Assembly: GCA_030374805.1 (NCBI GenBank) | Contig: JARGSG010000035.1 | Span: 186,001 to 250,000 of the forward strand | Direction: 5' to 3' | From: Gracilaria gracilis | Taxonomy: Eukaryota > Rhodophyta > Florideophyceae > Gracilariales > Gracilariaceae | DNA: 64,000 nucleotides | Shown: one piece after another, positions 11,762 through 22,304 of the stretch | Position numbering within the stretch: the stretch's first letter is position 1 | Layout of the letters: each line of letters begins with the position of its first letter | Program-made: the position numbers and the translations under genes | The notes under the pieces: model-generated | Told to the model about the DNA's origin: nothing | What the model saw: the letters and a program-made list of their open reading frames with translations, nothing else | Databases searched by the model: none

Positions 11762-12211
11762 TTGGGGCTGAAATGCTTCGAAACTCTCTATTTAACCTCG
11801 TCGGGCGATGGTTGGAACCGTCGCCTTCGGCTTCTTCCATCATCCACGATTTCGTCTCCTCTGTACATCAGTTATAGCTATCATTTCATTTTCGACGCCT
11901 TCGTCATTGACCTGGAGGCTGCCGAAAGCCCCGGTTGGGTCGATTTATTCGCCATTGGTGGCTCCGACGCGTCTACCGCAGACCCATTCGCTGTGAGGAT
12001 GATGTACTGATGTGGCGACCTGTTATTGGCCCTCGCCCGTGGAATTCGCCACGTGTCACGCGAGTTCCGTGACGCGCTGACGCTGTCGCCGTGGACCTAC
12101 GCCACTGGTGTCGGTGACGGCCTACGCTTCGCCACGCAGGCGCGTCGCTACGGGAACCCGGGTACCATCCTGGACATGCTGACGGACTTTGAGGCGTACC
12201 TGACGTTCTAG
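11762..12211 (+). other. antisense ORF inside the 3' LTR of element 1
   Basis: Plus-strand frame opposite to gag-pol, with one in-frame TGA (12008-12010). It shares with the other LTR a protein-like segment containing FDAFVI, LEAAESP, PFAV, the motif (D)LLLA-ARGI, DALTLSP, LRFATQ and EAYLT. Its TAG (12209-12211) is followed 10 bases later by AATAAA (12221-12226). This copy lacks the ATG present at 19105 in the partner. Function unknown. Confidence 0.5.
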
Positions 12212-12220
12212 TCTTCTTTC

Positions 12221-12226
12221 AATAAA
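12221..12226 (+). terminator. AATAAA poly(A) signal downstream of LTR antisense ORF
   Basis: AATAAA lies on the plus strand, in the same relative place as 19477-19482 in the other LTR. Its strand is opposite to gag-pol, so it would serve antisense or neighbouring transcripts. Confidence 0.4.
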
Positions 12227-12680
12227 CTTGTGTTTTTGGTTCACACACTCCCAAACCTAGCGGGAGAAACACCGAGCGACCAAGAAAGGGGGAACGGAGA
12301 CATATTCGAGTTACTCTACGATTTTTTCAAACATGAACGGTACATCCATTCGATCCAAATCCGTGGTAAGTCTCAAACGACGACGATGGGTGCCGTGTTG
12401 GCTGTTCATATGGGTCCGCGTTTCTTCGAGGTACAACTAATCATCCAGCAGATGCCCGTATCGTCCCACTGCAAAATGATAGATATATGTCGCAAAGTCT
12501 GTTCCTAAATCACTGTTGATACCGGGGTACACATCTGAGATGAGCGTGCTGAAAAGATTGGCGGCGCGAGGACCGAAAAACGGCTCTCTGATGCGGAAAA
12601 ATGGGAACCAACATGCATCACGTTCCACAAAACGTACTCCTCCTGATCCAATGGGATGGCCAGCGGAGCGAGCAAATTCT

Positions 12681-13891
12681 CTATGGGCCTACCAGCGAGA
12701 ACGCTCCGGCACAAAGTGAAATCCGATACCAACCTATTGAAGTTGACCCGTATCCGTAATACGGTGAGGTTCTGTTCTCGGCTTGGAAGGCTCTCTTTTT
12801 GACCCGCGGGACCAGTGATGGTAGTACGAAATCATTACGAGGGTGGGCCGGCCTCCTGCGATACAGCTCCAGGCCCCTGGCATGAATAGGCTTCCGAGTA
12901 TGTCGCTGGCTCCCAGAAGTCAAAGTATAGCTGGGATGGTCCGCGCGAATGATCTTGCACGGGTTATAATACTTCGACTGCAACGGGGGCCACTGCATAC
13001 TTGGATTCAGCGCCTTTCCTCGAACCAAAAGAACTTCATCTCCAACGCTCAAGCGATGCTCATACCGAGGACCGTCGCGGTGGTCGGGCTGCTTTGCTAT
13101 GCGCAAAGCATGCCCAGTGGAACCCACCATTACCTCATGAAGACTATTGTTCACGATAGCGTCTTCCAACAGGGCCGAAACATCCATTCCGAGCATCCTA
13201 AACCGCGTCCCGTACAGTAGCTTAAACGAAAAATATCCCACACTCATCCGGCGGCATTGGTATCCGTATAGCACCCTCTGTAGAGCGAAATTTCAATCCA
13301 TCTTGCTGTCGGCTACTATCTTTCTTATCGCGTGCTTGATAGTATCCACCCTACGTTCGGCACGGCCGTTAAAAATTCGTAAATAAGCTAGAACCGGTCT
13401 CCGACGAATGCCGTTCTGGTTCATGTACGATTGAACTGCACCTGCCATGAAGGCAGTGGAATTGTCTAAAACGATGGTCTGAGGAACACCGAAAGGCGCG
13501 ACGATCTCCGTTTGCACAAAATCCAGGACGAAGGATGCGGTGGAACTTTTCGCACCCAAAGCAATCGGCCAACCAGTGAGATGCTCAACCCCGATGAGCA
13601 GGAAGCGGTTCCCGCTCTGTGTGGTCCGAAGGGGGCGGGCAAAGTCCACGGAGAACGTGTGGAAGAGTCCAGTGAGAGAGGCACCCTGTCCTGCCCTATA
13701 CTTCAGCAGAGGTGCGGACAACTGACAGCCATCGCTACTACGGACGTAGTCCAAAATTTAAAAGAACTGGTGGGCCACCAGAAACGGTCTCCCATGAAGT
13801 CATTGGTAGCCTCGAGGTCCGAATGACCGACGTCGTCGAGGAAACTGTGCAAAAGATTGAGTCTATCCTGGATAGCGTGGACCAGAACCAA
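12681..13891 (-). pseudogene. element 1 integrase
   Basis: Minus-strand pieces. 13891-13703 is the zinc-domain remnant. 13754-13293 is the catalytic core with SVDFARPL (first Asp), IVLDNSTAF (second Asp) and NGRAERRV (the Glu), so the DDE residues are preserved. 13274-12681 is the C-terminal domain with GDEVLLVRG. Frame changes separate the pieces. A short minus-strand tail continues to about 12440. Confidence 0.85.
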
Positions 13892-13909
13892 GCCCGACTT
13901 CGCGCGGCG

Positions 13910-14554
13910 TTATAGCTCTCCATTTCGCGGAAGAAATTTATTCGCATTCTTCTTGATTTCGAGGAGGATCCTGGCATCATGCTCGTCCATGGGAAGCCCA
14001 CAAAGATATCGGCCTATATTGGCGTAGTATGGCTCGAGATCACCGAAAGAATTCTCTGAATTGACTGAGACTTGGCATGCCATACTGTGCTTGAAGTTCT
14101 CTGGCTTCGGGAGGTGGGAGAGGTATTCGGCAGCAAACCTGCGAGTCCCAGAACGGTACACGATCCCGAATTCGTACTCCACGAAAAGATCCAACCATCG
14201 AGTGAGGCGTCCATGGACGTCCTTCTTCTGGAAAGGATACCTCAGGGCCTGATGATTCGTCACCAACTAGAATGTCTTCGATCCAAGAAGGTAGATGCGA
14301 AACTTCTTCAAAGCAAATACGACTGCCAAGGCCTCCTTCTCGCATACCGAGTAGTTCTGCTCAGACTTGTTCATAGTTTGGCTTTCGCACTGGACCGGAT
14401 GGAACATTCTTTTCTCCTTCTTTTGAGCCAGAAGAGCTCCCAAAGACCGAGTGGAGGCGTCTGTGTGGACACGAAAATGGGCATCAAAGTCCAGGAAAGC
14501 GAGAACCGGGGGACAAACAAGCTTCTTCTTCAACTCTTCAAACGCTTTTTTCAT
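13910..14554 (-). pseudogene. element 1 RNase H
   Basis: 14554-14267 starts with an AFEELKKKL helix and contains HTDASTRSLGALLAQ (catalytic Asp), NYSVCEKEALAVVFALKKFR (catalytic Glu) and YLLG. The next piece, 14266-13910, continues with TNHQALRYPF, RLTRWLDLF and YRSGTRRFAAEYLSH, the usual end of Ty3 RNase H with DxLSR changed. These are typical of Ty3/gypsy pol. Confidence 0.85.
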
Positions 14555-14724
14555 CTCGGGTGTGAAATCCAGCCTCTTCTTGCCTGTGGTGGCGGCGTGA
14601 AGGGGCGCGGAGGTCTGTGAAAACCCTTTGATAAAGCGCCTCTAGTAGCTCGCAAGGCCCAGAAAACTCCTAAGCTGAATGATCGTCGGAGGTAGAGGGG
14701 CATCCTGAATCGCTTCAATCTTCT

Positions 14725-15500
14725 TCATGTCCACGGACACTCCACCAGCGTCGATGAAGTGCCCGGAAGGCGAATGTTGGGCTGCGCGAAGTCGCACTTG
14801 CTGATCTTCAGCTTCACCCCATGCAAGGCGATGAGCTTCAGGACTTCCGAAACATGATGGACATGCTCTCCCATGGTCTTCGAGAATATGACCACATCGT
14901 CAATGTACACATGTGCAAAGGCAATGCGACCGAGAATGGAGTCCATCAACCTTTGGGACGTCGATGGGGCATTTATCAGGCCAAAAAGCATGATCTCGAA
15001 CTGGAAGGTCCCTTGGCAACAAACGAAAATGGTCATCTCTTTGCAACGGGCTACATGCCGATCTGCCAGTATCGGGAGGACAAATCCAGCGTCGTGAAGA
15101 ACGAGCAACCACCGAGGTGGTCGAAGATCTGATCCATGTGGGGGAGCGACCAACAATCTGGTTTCATGATCGGATTCAAGGCTTGGTAGTCGACGCAGAA
15201 CCTCGGTTTGTCATCGTTCCTCGTGGCAATGACAACAGCGAAGGACCTGGCAGACTAGCATGGACGCACAATCTCAGCCGCGAGCATCATGTCAACCTTC
15301 TTTCGGATCACTTCGTCATGCTTTGGTGGTAGTCGACGGAGACGTGACCGGATTGGACGATTGTCGGTAATCTCGAAGTCGTGCAGTACGGGCACATCAG
15401 AAGATCGGAGGTCATAGAAGGACCACGCAACAATATCTGTGGCACAAATAACAGAGAGGAGCTCCTGCCGAAACGCCCCAGGGAGATGCGGCAAACGATC
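14725..15500 (-). pseudogene. element 1 reverse transcriptase
   Basis: The N-terminal piece 15494-15255 has ITDNRPIRSRLRRLPP and VDMMLAAEIVRP. The palm piece 15156-14725 has GTFQFEIMLFGLINAP, FAHVYIDDVVIFS (YxDD box) and LHGVKLKISKCDF. The frame is broken between them. The catalytic aspartates are intact. Confidence 0.9.
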
Positions 15501-15600
15501 AAGAATGATCTAGTGTCTCGGGGAAAGTCTCGGCGATCAAAGGCACGCCTATGGTCATCACGGGCGACGGTGTCCTGAAGAGAGTACTCCATCTCGTTTG

Positions 15601-16449
15601 CTACGCAGAAATGACTCTCAGAAGCAAGCACAAGACAATGGGGGCACTGCAGGGGGTTTCTTTTCCGTCCTGTCTTTGACCTGGTGAAGCGGGGTCGTTC
15701 TCGGAAGTCCGAAAACCATTCTGAGCTCCAGTGAAATCTTGGGAACCACGGGGAGCTCCATTTCCTCCAGGGATGCGGTACTCGACTGGGGCGGATATAT
15801 GATTCTGGGGAAAGTAGATGTTCATGCCCCCAAAATCATTCTGTAGAAGCTCACCTTCAGCCCTGAAAAACAAACTGTCCGTCGTGACCGGAGAAAAAGA
15901 GGCGCCGGGATGATCTAAGTGGCGCCTCCTAACCTTGATGTAGAGAACGTCTGGGCGACCCCCCTTCTCTTGGGTTGGGAGAAGGAGAACTTTGTCGCGG
16001 ATCGGAACCGTCAGACCACGGTCCTCGAAGACAAACGGGTGCGGCACAAACGGCACGAGCAAGGCTGGGTTAGCCTCAACCCCTTCGTTTTCGGTATCTT
16101 CATCATTTTCATCTTCATCTCCATCTTTATCTTCGTTTTCATCTTCATCTTTTTCGTCGGACTCATCTTCCTCTTCTGTGACTTCTGAGTGTTCGTAGTG
16201 CCTGTTGTCGTTGAAAGCGGTATCACGCAATTTTTTCAAGAGACGTTCGTCGGTTGTCGAATGTGGCGGAGGCGGAGCACGAGCACCAACCTGACGCAAA
16301 AGAACAAGCCCGACGGCCCGAGACTCTGGATCTTGACCAATGTCACCGACTTGCTCCTCTCGATTCCCATGATCAGAGTCGTGAGACCCGTCTTGGTCCA
16401 TTTTTGGGCGATTACCTTCCAACATAACGAGAGTGACCTCCGGGCCCAA
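15601..16449 (-). pseudogene. element 1 linker with acidic repeat region
   Basis: A 282-codon open minus-strand frame between protease and RT. It contains a long run of Asp/Glu codons (about 16090-16185, a TCATCTTCATC-type microsatellite on the plus strand). No domain is recognised. It is probably a poorly conserved spacer of the polyprotein, kept open partly by its repetitive composition. Confidence 0.5.
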
Positions 16450-16542
16450 AGCATGTCCGTTGCAGAAAACGTCGTCCTCCTTAATCGAGGCGAACAGACT
16501 AGCTTCTTCGGAGGGGAAGGCATACCCATCTTCATCGGAATC

Positions 16543-17126
16543 TCATGTAAAGTACTCACTCTCTGTGCCAGAAATCGGCACAAACTCGTCGATCCCAGCG
16601 CGCTCGTAATCTACTCCGAGTAGGATTGACAAGCCCTCGTAAATCATATTCACATCCTGCGTGCCGATGTCGATGCAGGCTTGCATCTCCTCCAAGGTAG
16701 GGAAGCCGATAATGAGGTCCAATGGGGGCCTTTCGATGACCAGAGATTCGACGGAACTCTCACAGATTCGAAAATGGCAGGGACAACACAGAGCGTGCCG
16801 CAAACTAAAGCAAAGTCGGCGTTTGCCACGCGAATCTGGGGATCTGTGGGCTTAGGTTTCAACGAAAGCTTCTGGGGCAGTTCAAAAGACTTGAGATTGG
16901 GGATTGCCCCAGAATCCAGCAGAGCCTTTGCGGGAGTCCCATACAACTTCACTGGGACCACTTTCAGGAGTGCTCCCTTCATAGGGGTCTCGGCGAACGT
17001 TACTCGACGCGGGGAGGCCTTGACAGAAAAGATGTAGCGAATGTCTTTCTTAGCATCATCGGCATCGCCACGAACCAGTTGACCGAAAGTGAGACCATTC
17101 GGCGGGTTGGTTAACTCTTCCGGCAC
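16543..17126 (-). pseudogene. element 1 retropepsin-type protease
   Basis: The piece 17126-16650 contains AKALLDSGAIPN, the DSG active-site loop of retroviral-type aspartic proteases, preceded by a GTP-like strand (KLYGTP). The following frame, 16803-16543, gives LDLIIGFPTL, corresponding to the usual ILGxDxL flap-end strand. Confidence 0.75.
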
Positions 17127-17198
17127 GTCGTAATTTCCAGAATGCTCCTAGAGCTTAGCGCGATTCGAAAACTTCCTCGCAGCCAGGTTCCGGGCCTT

Positions 17199-18158
17199 CT
17201 AAGAGAACCTAAGGGCTCCTGTAGGCCTAAAAAGGCCAAGTTGCTTCCATACAGCTGGCTGCGACGGGTTAAGCAACGACTGAATGCCAATGTGGTCGCC
17301 GGTCCTTTGTTGCTTCGGTAGAGCAACGCCCTTGGTGGTGCGCTTAGTGGCGGCCACCACCTCGTCATCAGCATCGTAGCCTTCAGTCACAACGGAGACT
17401 TGATTTGGCTTCCCAGCCTGCTGACCACCACCATTGCTCTGTCTGAGACGTTCTTCGGCTGCCGACTCACTACAAGGAGCTCTTACAGGGAGGTGGCGAT
17501 CGCAAACGGGGTCACGGGACCAGCAGGTGGCGATTGCGTGACCCATCTTGCCACAACGTTCACAACGGGTATTGCGGTGCGGATTGAGACTACAGCGCGT
17601 CGCCTAGTGCCCTGGTTGACGACAGTAAGCACAAGTGCGCTCGCGATCGTTTTTGGCTCTCTGCGGTTGGGCCTGGGTCTTCTTCATCATCAGGGTGAGC
17701 TGGGAGAGCTGCTCCGCGAGAAGATCGACCTTGTTCAGCAGATGAGGCGATGGCTCGCCCAGTTTAGGCCTCTGCACAGCCTTCTCCGACGCCGGAAAGA
17801 CATGCGAAGTCCCGTGGGACTCCAACACGTTCCTACCGGCCATAAAGTCCTTCACTAGTGCCCTCAATGACTTGTAGTCGTGAAAGCCCCAGAACACAAC
17901 GAATTGTGGAAGATCTGCGTACTCTATGACGCCACGGCGGAGGGGACCAAAGCGGGCCTTTGAATTGAACCCGGCTCTCTCGAAAGTTGCATCCATCTTC
18001 TTCAGGGACGCAAGGAGGTCCCCATAATCCAGACGCGCGGATACCGCACGACGAATATGTTCCTCAGGCTCCTCTTCAATGCCAAGTTTATCCAAAAACC
18101 CGCTTTTTACGGCGGTATAGTGGGATACGGCATTACTCAGGATACAATCGACGAGCAC
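17199..18158 (-). pseudogene. element 1 gag with two zinc knuckles
   Basis: 18158-17604 is a capsid-like helical region ending CAYCRQPGH, the first part of a CCHC knuckle, interrupted by a stop. The next piece (17546-17199) gives CERCGKMGHAIATC, a complete CX2CX4HX4C knuckle. Position next to the 5' LTR fits gag. Confidence 0.8.
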
Positions 18159-18325
18159 TGTTCGTAATAGGTCTCAAAGACCTATCCTTTGAGATCTCTT
18201 AGGAATTCAATTGCAGGTTCTTCATCTGTCCTGCCACGGGAGGCAGCATCTTCGTAGAAGAAAAAGAACTTGCAAATATCGAAGTTGGAACCGTCGAAAG
18301 AAAAAACTCGAGGGGAAGAAGTAGC

Positions 18326-18349
18326 GTTACTCTCTTCTCGAGAGTACCA
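18326..18349 (-). promoter_or_regulatory. probable primer-binding site of element 1
   Basis: Read on the minus strand, the sequence directly after the 5' LTR is TGGTACTCTCGAGAAG. TGG directly after an LTR is the expected complement of a tRNA CCA end. The matching tRNA is not identified. The sequence is partly self-complementary. Confidence 0.5.
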
Positions 18350-19104
18350 TGAGAACATTATTTTGATAGGGGAAATGGTGCGGGTGATGACAAACCCAAG
18401 GGCGGGTGAACACAAACACAAAGCAAAGGGGACACGACAGAAAATACTCTTGAGAGGACCAGCCCGACACGCAGCGTTACGATAGTAGGCAAGAGTCCGC
18501 AGTTTACAGACAATGACTTCAGAGTAGCAACAACCAAGCAAGAGCGTATGGCAAGCATAAGCAACAGCACGACCAAAACCGTAGGTCTAGTGCAGAGGGA
18601 TCGTAGCTAAACGACAGCAACGGACAAACACTCCCACTCGCAGGACCAAGACTCACATCTACTGCGGGGAGCGACACCTTCGAAGCTTAAGCTCAACAAC
18701 AACCCAATGAAAGGATGTGCTACACAGATTTATGCCAAAACGCAGCCAGAGATCAGGCCGCTAACCAAAAAAAGGTTGGTGGCGGGCAGACAACAAAAGG
18801 AAAGCAAAACTGGGTTTGCTTGGAGAGAAGGTCATGCGGAGTTTGTTTAAGGAGAAGTGTTCTAGCCGGATTTGGTCTAGATGCGACCGCTCCTGCCGTT
18901 TCATAGACAACTACTGCCCCAAAATAAGGTACCGACTTACCTATGACAAGTCGTCAGAGCGAAGGGTAAGCAGTTTGCTTACCGCGGTTTTCGACCTTTA
19001 ACGCAATTACAACTAACTTGAGGCTGAAAAGCGTCCAAAATCTCTACCTAACCTCGTCGGGCACCGGTTGGAACCATCGCCTTCGGCTTCTTTAATCATT
19101 TGCG

Positions 19105-19467
19105 ATGTCTTCCACCGTCTCCATCAGTTCCAGCTATCATTTCATGTTCGACGCCTTCGTCATTAATCTGGAGGCTGCCGAAAGCCCCAGTAGAGTCCAG
19201 GAATCCGCCATTGGTGGCTTCGACGCGGCCGCCGCGAACCCATTCGCTGTGATGATGATTTACCGATATTGCGACCTGCTATTGGCCTTCGCCCGTGGAA
19301 TTTGCCACTTTTCACCCAAGGTTTGCGACGCGCTGACGTTGTCGCCATGATCCTGCGCCACAGGTGTCCTTGAAGTTCTGCGCTTCGCTACGCAGGGGCG
19401 TCGCTACGAGAACCCAAGTTCCATCCGGAACTGGCTGACGGACTTGGAGGCGTACCTGACGTCCTAG
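19105..19467 (+). other. antisense ORF inside the 5' LTR of element 1
   Basis: Starts ATGTCTTCC at 19105 and continues in one frame to TAG at 19465-19467, with one internal TGA at 19348-19350; about 121 codons. Despite much nucleotide divergence from the 3' LTR copy, the frame is kept with no frameshift, and AATAAA follows at 19477-19482. It could be a real accessory frame or a by-product of LTR composition. Confidence 0.5.
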
Positions 19468-19476
19468 TTTTCTTTC

Positions 19477-19482
19477 AATAAA
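19477..19482 (+). terminator. AATAAA poly(A) signal downstream of LTR antisense ORF
   Basis: Counterpart of 12221-12226, ten bases after the stop of the antisense ORF. Confidence 0.4.
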
Positions 19483-19546
19483 TTTTTATTTTTGATTTAC
19501 ATGTCCCCTCAAGTTGTGGACAGGTATCTTGTGTTCAAAACCCCTA

Positions 19547-21128
19547 CAGTCAACGAAATTTAAAAACCAACGATGCGTTTAAACAAGAAACGTGCCCCAG
19601 AGAGCATTTTAAGCTTTTCAATCTATACATACTAAAGGTATCAATATCTTTATGCAGAAACTATGAAGAAAATTTCCATTCCGCTGTCAATGAAAAACTC
19701 AGAGCGGCAATACTTCTTCTCCTGCCAAAAACTATTGCGAAACTTCAACGAGCACAAATGTATGAACTGCATCTCCCGCAAAAACCAGCACAAAGTACGT
19801 ACTTTTAGTGATCCCATAAACTTATCACGACACTCTGCGATCAGCTGACTGATTTTCATTCTCCTACCACCGCCCAAAAATGTCTAAGAAGAATTATCTT
19901 TCAGACTTTGAAAAGGGTCAAATTTTAGCTCTGCAACATGAGCTTGTACCGATCACAACCATCGCAAAGCAGATAAAATGCGCCTCTCCAACTATTTTTC
20001 GCTTCTCGGTGCGTCATATTGCAAAAAAAAACTACTAGAACGCCTCAAAACGGCCAGAAAAGTAGTGCCCGTAGCAAAACGGTATTGCTACGCCTAGCTG
20101 GAACTGGAGACTACAGTGCGTACCACTTGAAGAACCATCTTCAGTTGCCTATTACATTCCGCCGAGTTTAACAAGTCCTGCAAAATGCCCCGCACTTAAA
20201 GCACCCGTGCCTTACAAAGAGTCCGAAGCTTACTGCGAAGCATGGAAAAGCAAAGCTAACTTGGGAACGTCTTCAGGTCACTCTGGGGTTAAATACTGGT
20301 TGAAAGTATTTTTCTCGGACGACAAGAAGTTTAACCTGGATAGATCGGATGGACTGGCTAAGTACTGACATGACCTTCGTCGGGAGCCGCGTCGTTTTTC
20401 AACGAGGCAAAATGGCGGTGAATCAGTTATGGTTTGGGGGGCTATTTCTATTTATAGGGAATCCGAAATTGTGTTCTTGGACGAAAAACAGAACTTCGAG
20501 AGGTACTGAGAGACATTGGGCTCCGGAATACTGCCGATTGTGGCTAACGTGTTTGGAGAGATCCATCCTTATTTCTTTCTGCAAGATAATAAACCTATTC
20601 ACACCTCTCTTTTTACGCGTAACTGGCTCTCAGAGCACCATGTAAGGACTCTACCGTGGCCTGCAAGATCCTCAGATATCAATATTATTGAGAATGTGTG
20701 GGGCCGGGCCATCTCGTGAGAAAGGTGTACATTAGTCATAAGTCTTATGAAAATGTGGACGAACTGAAAACTAGAAGTGTAGAGGCCTGGGAGTCAATTC
20801 CTACAGATTATCTCTTGAAACTCTATGATAGTATCAAGAGACGTTTTCTGGGGTTCATAGATTGCAAAGGCGATTCTAAAAAGTACTGAAGTGCTTTTCT
20901 ATGCTTTGACACATTCTTTGTGCGCGTTATAGTTTCACCCCCTTTATTGACGGTTCAGAACTGACTTAGAGATCCTGAGCTACTACATGTGGTGTGTAAA
21001 CTCAATCTTGTTTTATTATAGTGTTCCTATGAAGAGCTTTTATCTTGCGTGAGTAACTGTCAATCAGATGCACACTACGGCTAGTAGACACCTGAGACCT
21101 ACTGATGCGTCTCAAGTTTCGTTGACTG
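19547..21128 (+). mobile_element. Tc1/mariner transposon with TA target duplication
   Basis: The left end CAGTCAACGAAATTTAA and right end (reverse complement CAGTCAACGAAACTTGA) are matching terminal inverted repeats, each flanked by TA (19545-19546 and 21129-21130). Size is 1,582 bp. The transposase inside is decayed, but the boundaries are exact. After the transposase, 20890-21128 holds no gene. Confidence 0.92.
19880..20889 (+). pseudogene. Tc1/mariner transposase relic
   Basis: It starts with an ATG and a helix-turn-helix-like N-terminus (DFEKGQILALQHE). The DDE residues survive in scattered frames: FFSDDKKFNLD near 20310, FLQDNKPIHTS near 20573 and SDINIIENVWG near 20670, with MVWGAISI between the first two. 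Several frameshifts and stops make it inactive. Family is assigned from these motifs and the TA duplication. Confidence 0.88.
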
Positions 21129-21130
21129 TA

Positions 21131-21884
21131 AGTGGTACAAACCAATTACCGAAAAAGACACAAACCATCCCAAAATGCTCGCAAAGTCCATTATAAGACG
21201 AGCAAGATGAATCCTTAGCACATTCTCAGCAATCTGTACCCGGCTTATGGTACCACTCTGTGCGATTTTCGCAACCGCCCAACGCAGGCTATGAGAACGA
21301 GTTCGGCCAAGCCTCTGTACCCTGAGACTTTCTGCTTACGTGTGACTTGTTGGCGGACAGAAGTCAGGTTTGTTTACGCAAGTTACCGTCACATACCCTG
21401 CTTCTGAGTTACATCAGAAGCTTACTTCCAGTCTTCCAACATGTCCCAAAACAGAACTACCTAAAGGATACCAAAAAGAACTTTAGCTTTCCACAAGTCA
21501 CCCCACCCTGCGAACACACCATAAACCTCACCGCCATATCCTCTCAACTCTCTTTTTTCCTTCTCCCCGCCCCTAACTGGACGCGATTAACAGAGAGACG
21601 CTGACTTCTGTACTGCAAATCCGTTCATCTCCCCATTCACACCATTTCCGTGCAATCCGCTCTCTCCGAGAATCTCTCTTTTACAAAGCTACCCACCAAT
21701 TGCTTCGCGTTTGCCACCGAACCAATCACCAGCCGTATTTTGAAAGCATTCACCATTTCTTACGGTGAATCCGCTTCAGTGCTATTTTCGGTATCCAGTT
21801 CTTCCGTTGGGCTCTGAATAGGACCTTTTCGTGTTGCTGCTTTTCTCATATTGAGTGTTCTTCACATTTGTGAATTGACAAATC
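21131..21884. other. intergenic stretch, no gene seen
   Basis: Only a short plus-strand ORF (21347-21604) without a motif is present. It directly precedes the RING-like ORF and could hold its promoter. Confidence 0.5.
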
Positions 21885-22304
21885 ATGCACGTTGGCCACC
21901 CTCACAAATGCCCAATTTATATCACCGAGCTATTCGGAAACGTTGTGCAGCTGGATTGCCGTCACGTTTTCCACCATGACTGCACTAAGGAACTTTTTCC
22001 CCGACCTGTGCCATCACAACTTCCCACTTACACTGTTCAACGCAACAGCACTGGAGAAGAGACCATTGGAGTTCATTACCGAATTAGTAGTAAGTGTTCT
22101 AACTGCAGGAGGCTAATAAACCCCAAGGTCATGAAGCAATGGCTGGATTACGTTAATCAAAAGAAACGATGTCGAATTGCGGAAATGTCGGTACAGGAGC
22201 ACGAAAGGCGGAGAAGAAGAAATAAAAAGCGAATGGAAAGAAGAATGAATAGAGAGGAGAAAGAAAAAAATAACCTTATTGGCAAGTCGATGAAGGTTTT
22301 CTAG
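21885..22304 (+). CDS. RING-like zinc-finger protein lacking one zinc ligand
   Basis: An intact 139-codon ORF with an ATG in a reasonable context (A at -3). The N-terminal half has the RING-H2 spacing: C9-P-I-Y12, then C25-R-H27, H30 and C33, then C71-S-N-C74. The second ligand, normally Cys in CPxC, is Tyr12 (codon TAT at 21918), so seven of eight ligands remain and one site is probably weakened. The C-terminal part is a basic, Arg/Lys/Glu-rich helix likely to form a coiled coil. Ubiquitin ligase function is a family expectation, not shown here. Its 3' end abuts the truncated end of the REV3 relic on the other strand. Confidence 0.6.
   Translation: MHVGHPHKCPIYITELFGNVVQLDCRHVFHHDCTKELFPRPVPSQLPTYTVQRNSTGEETIGVHYRISSKCSNCRRLINPKVMKQWLDYVNQKKRCRIAEMSVQEHERRRRRNKKRMERRMNREEKEKNNLIGKSMKVF

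Larger units (their letters stand above)
11089..12245 (-). repeat. 3' LTR of element 1
   Basis: About 1.16 kb, alignable over its whole length with 18350-19501, with substantial divergence by eye (roughly one change in six in the part compared). Its plus strand contains the antisense ORF and AATAAA listed separately. Confidence 0.9.
11089..19501 (-). mobile_element. Ty3/gypsy LTR retrotransposon 1, degenerate full-length copy
   Basis: Direct repeats 11089-12245 and 18350-19501 are LTRs that begin TGAGAACA and end in CA (plus-strand view). The interior reads on the minus strand in the order gag with zinc knuckles, protease, reverse transcriptase, RNase H, integrase, which defines Ty3/gypsy. 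Next to the 5' LTR (right side) the minus strand reads TGGTACTCTCGAGAAG, a primer-binding-site-like sequence starting TGG directly after the LTR. No flanking target duplication is visible. Every ORF is broken by frameshifts or stops. Confidence 0.9.
18350..19501 (-). repeat. 5' LTR of element 1
   Basis: Second LTR copy, ending ...TTTACA at 19501, only 45 bases left of the Tc1/mariner element's first base. The divergence from its partner implies an old insertion. Confidence 0.9.

Noticed and set aside
15919-16198. Plus-strand ORFs rich in Phe/Ile or Ser across 15919-16198
   Set aside because: They are shadows of the acidic Asp/Glu microsatellite in element 1 on the minus strand.
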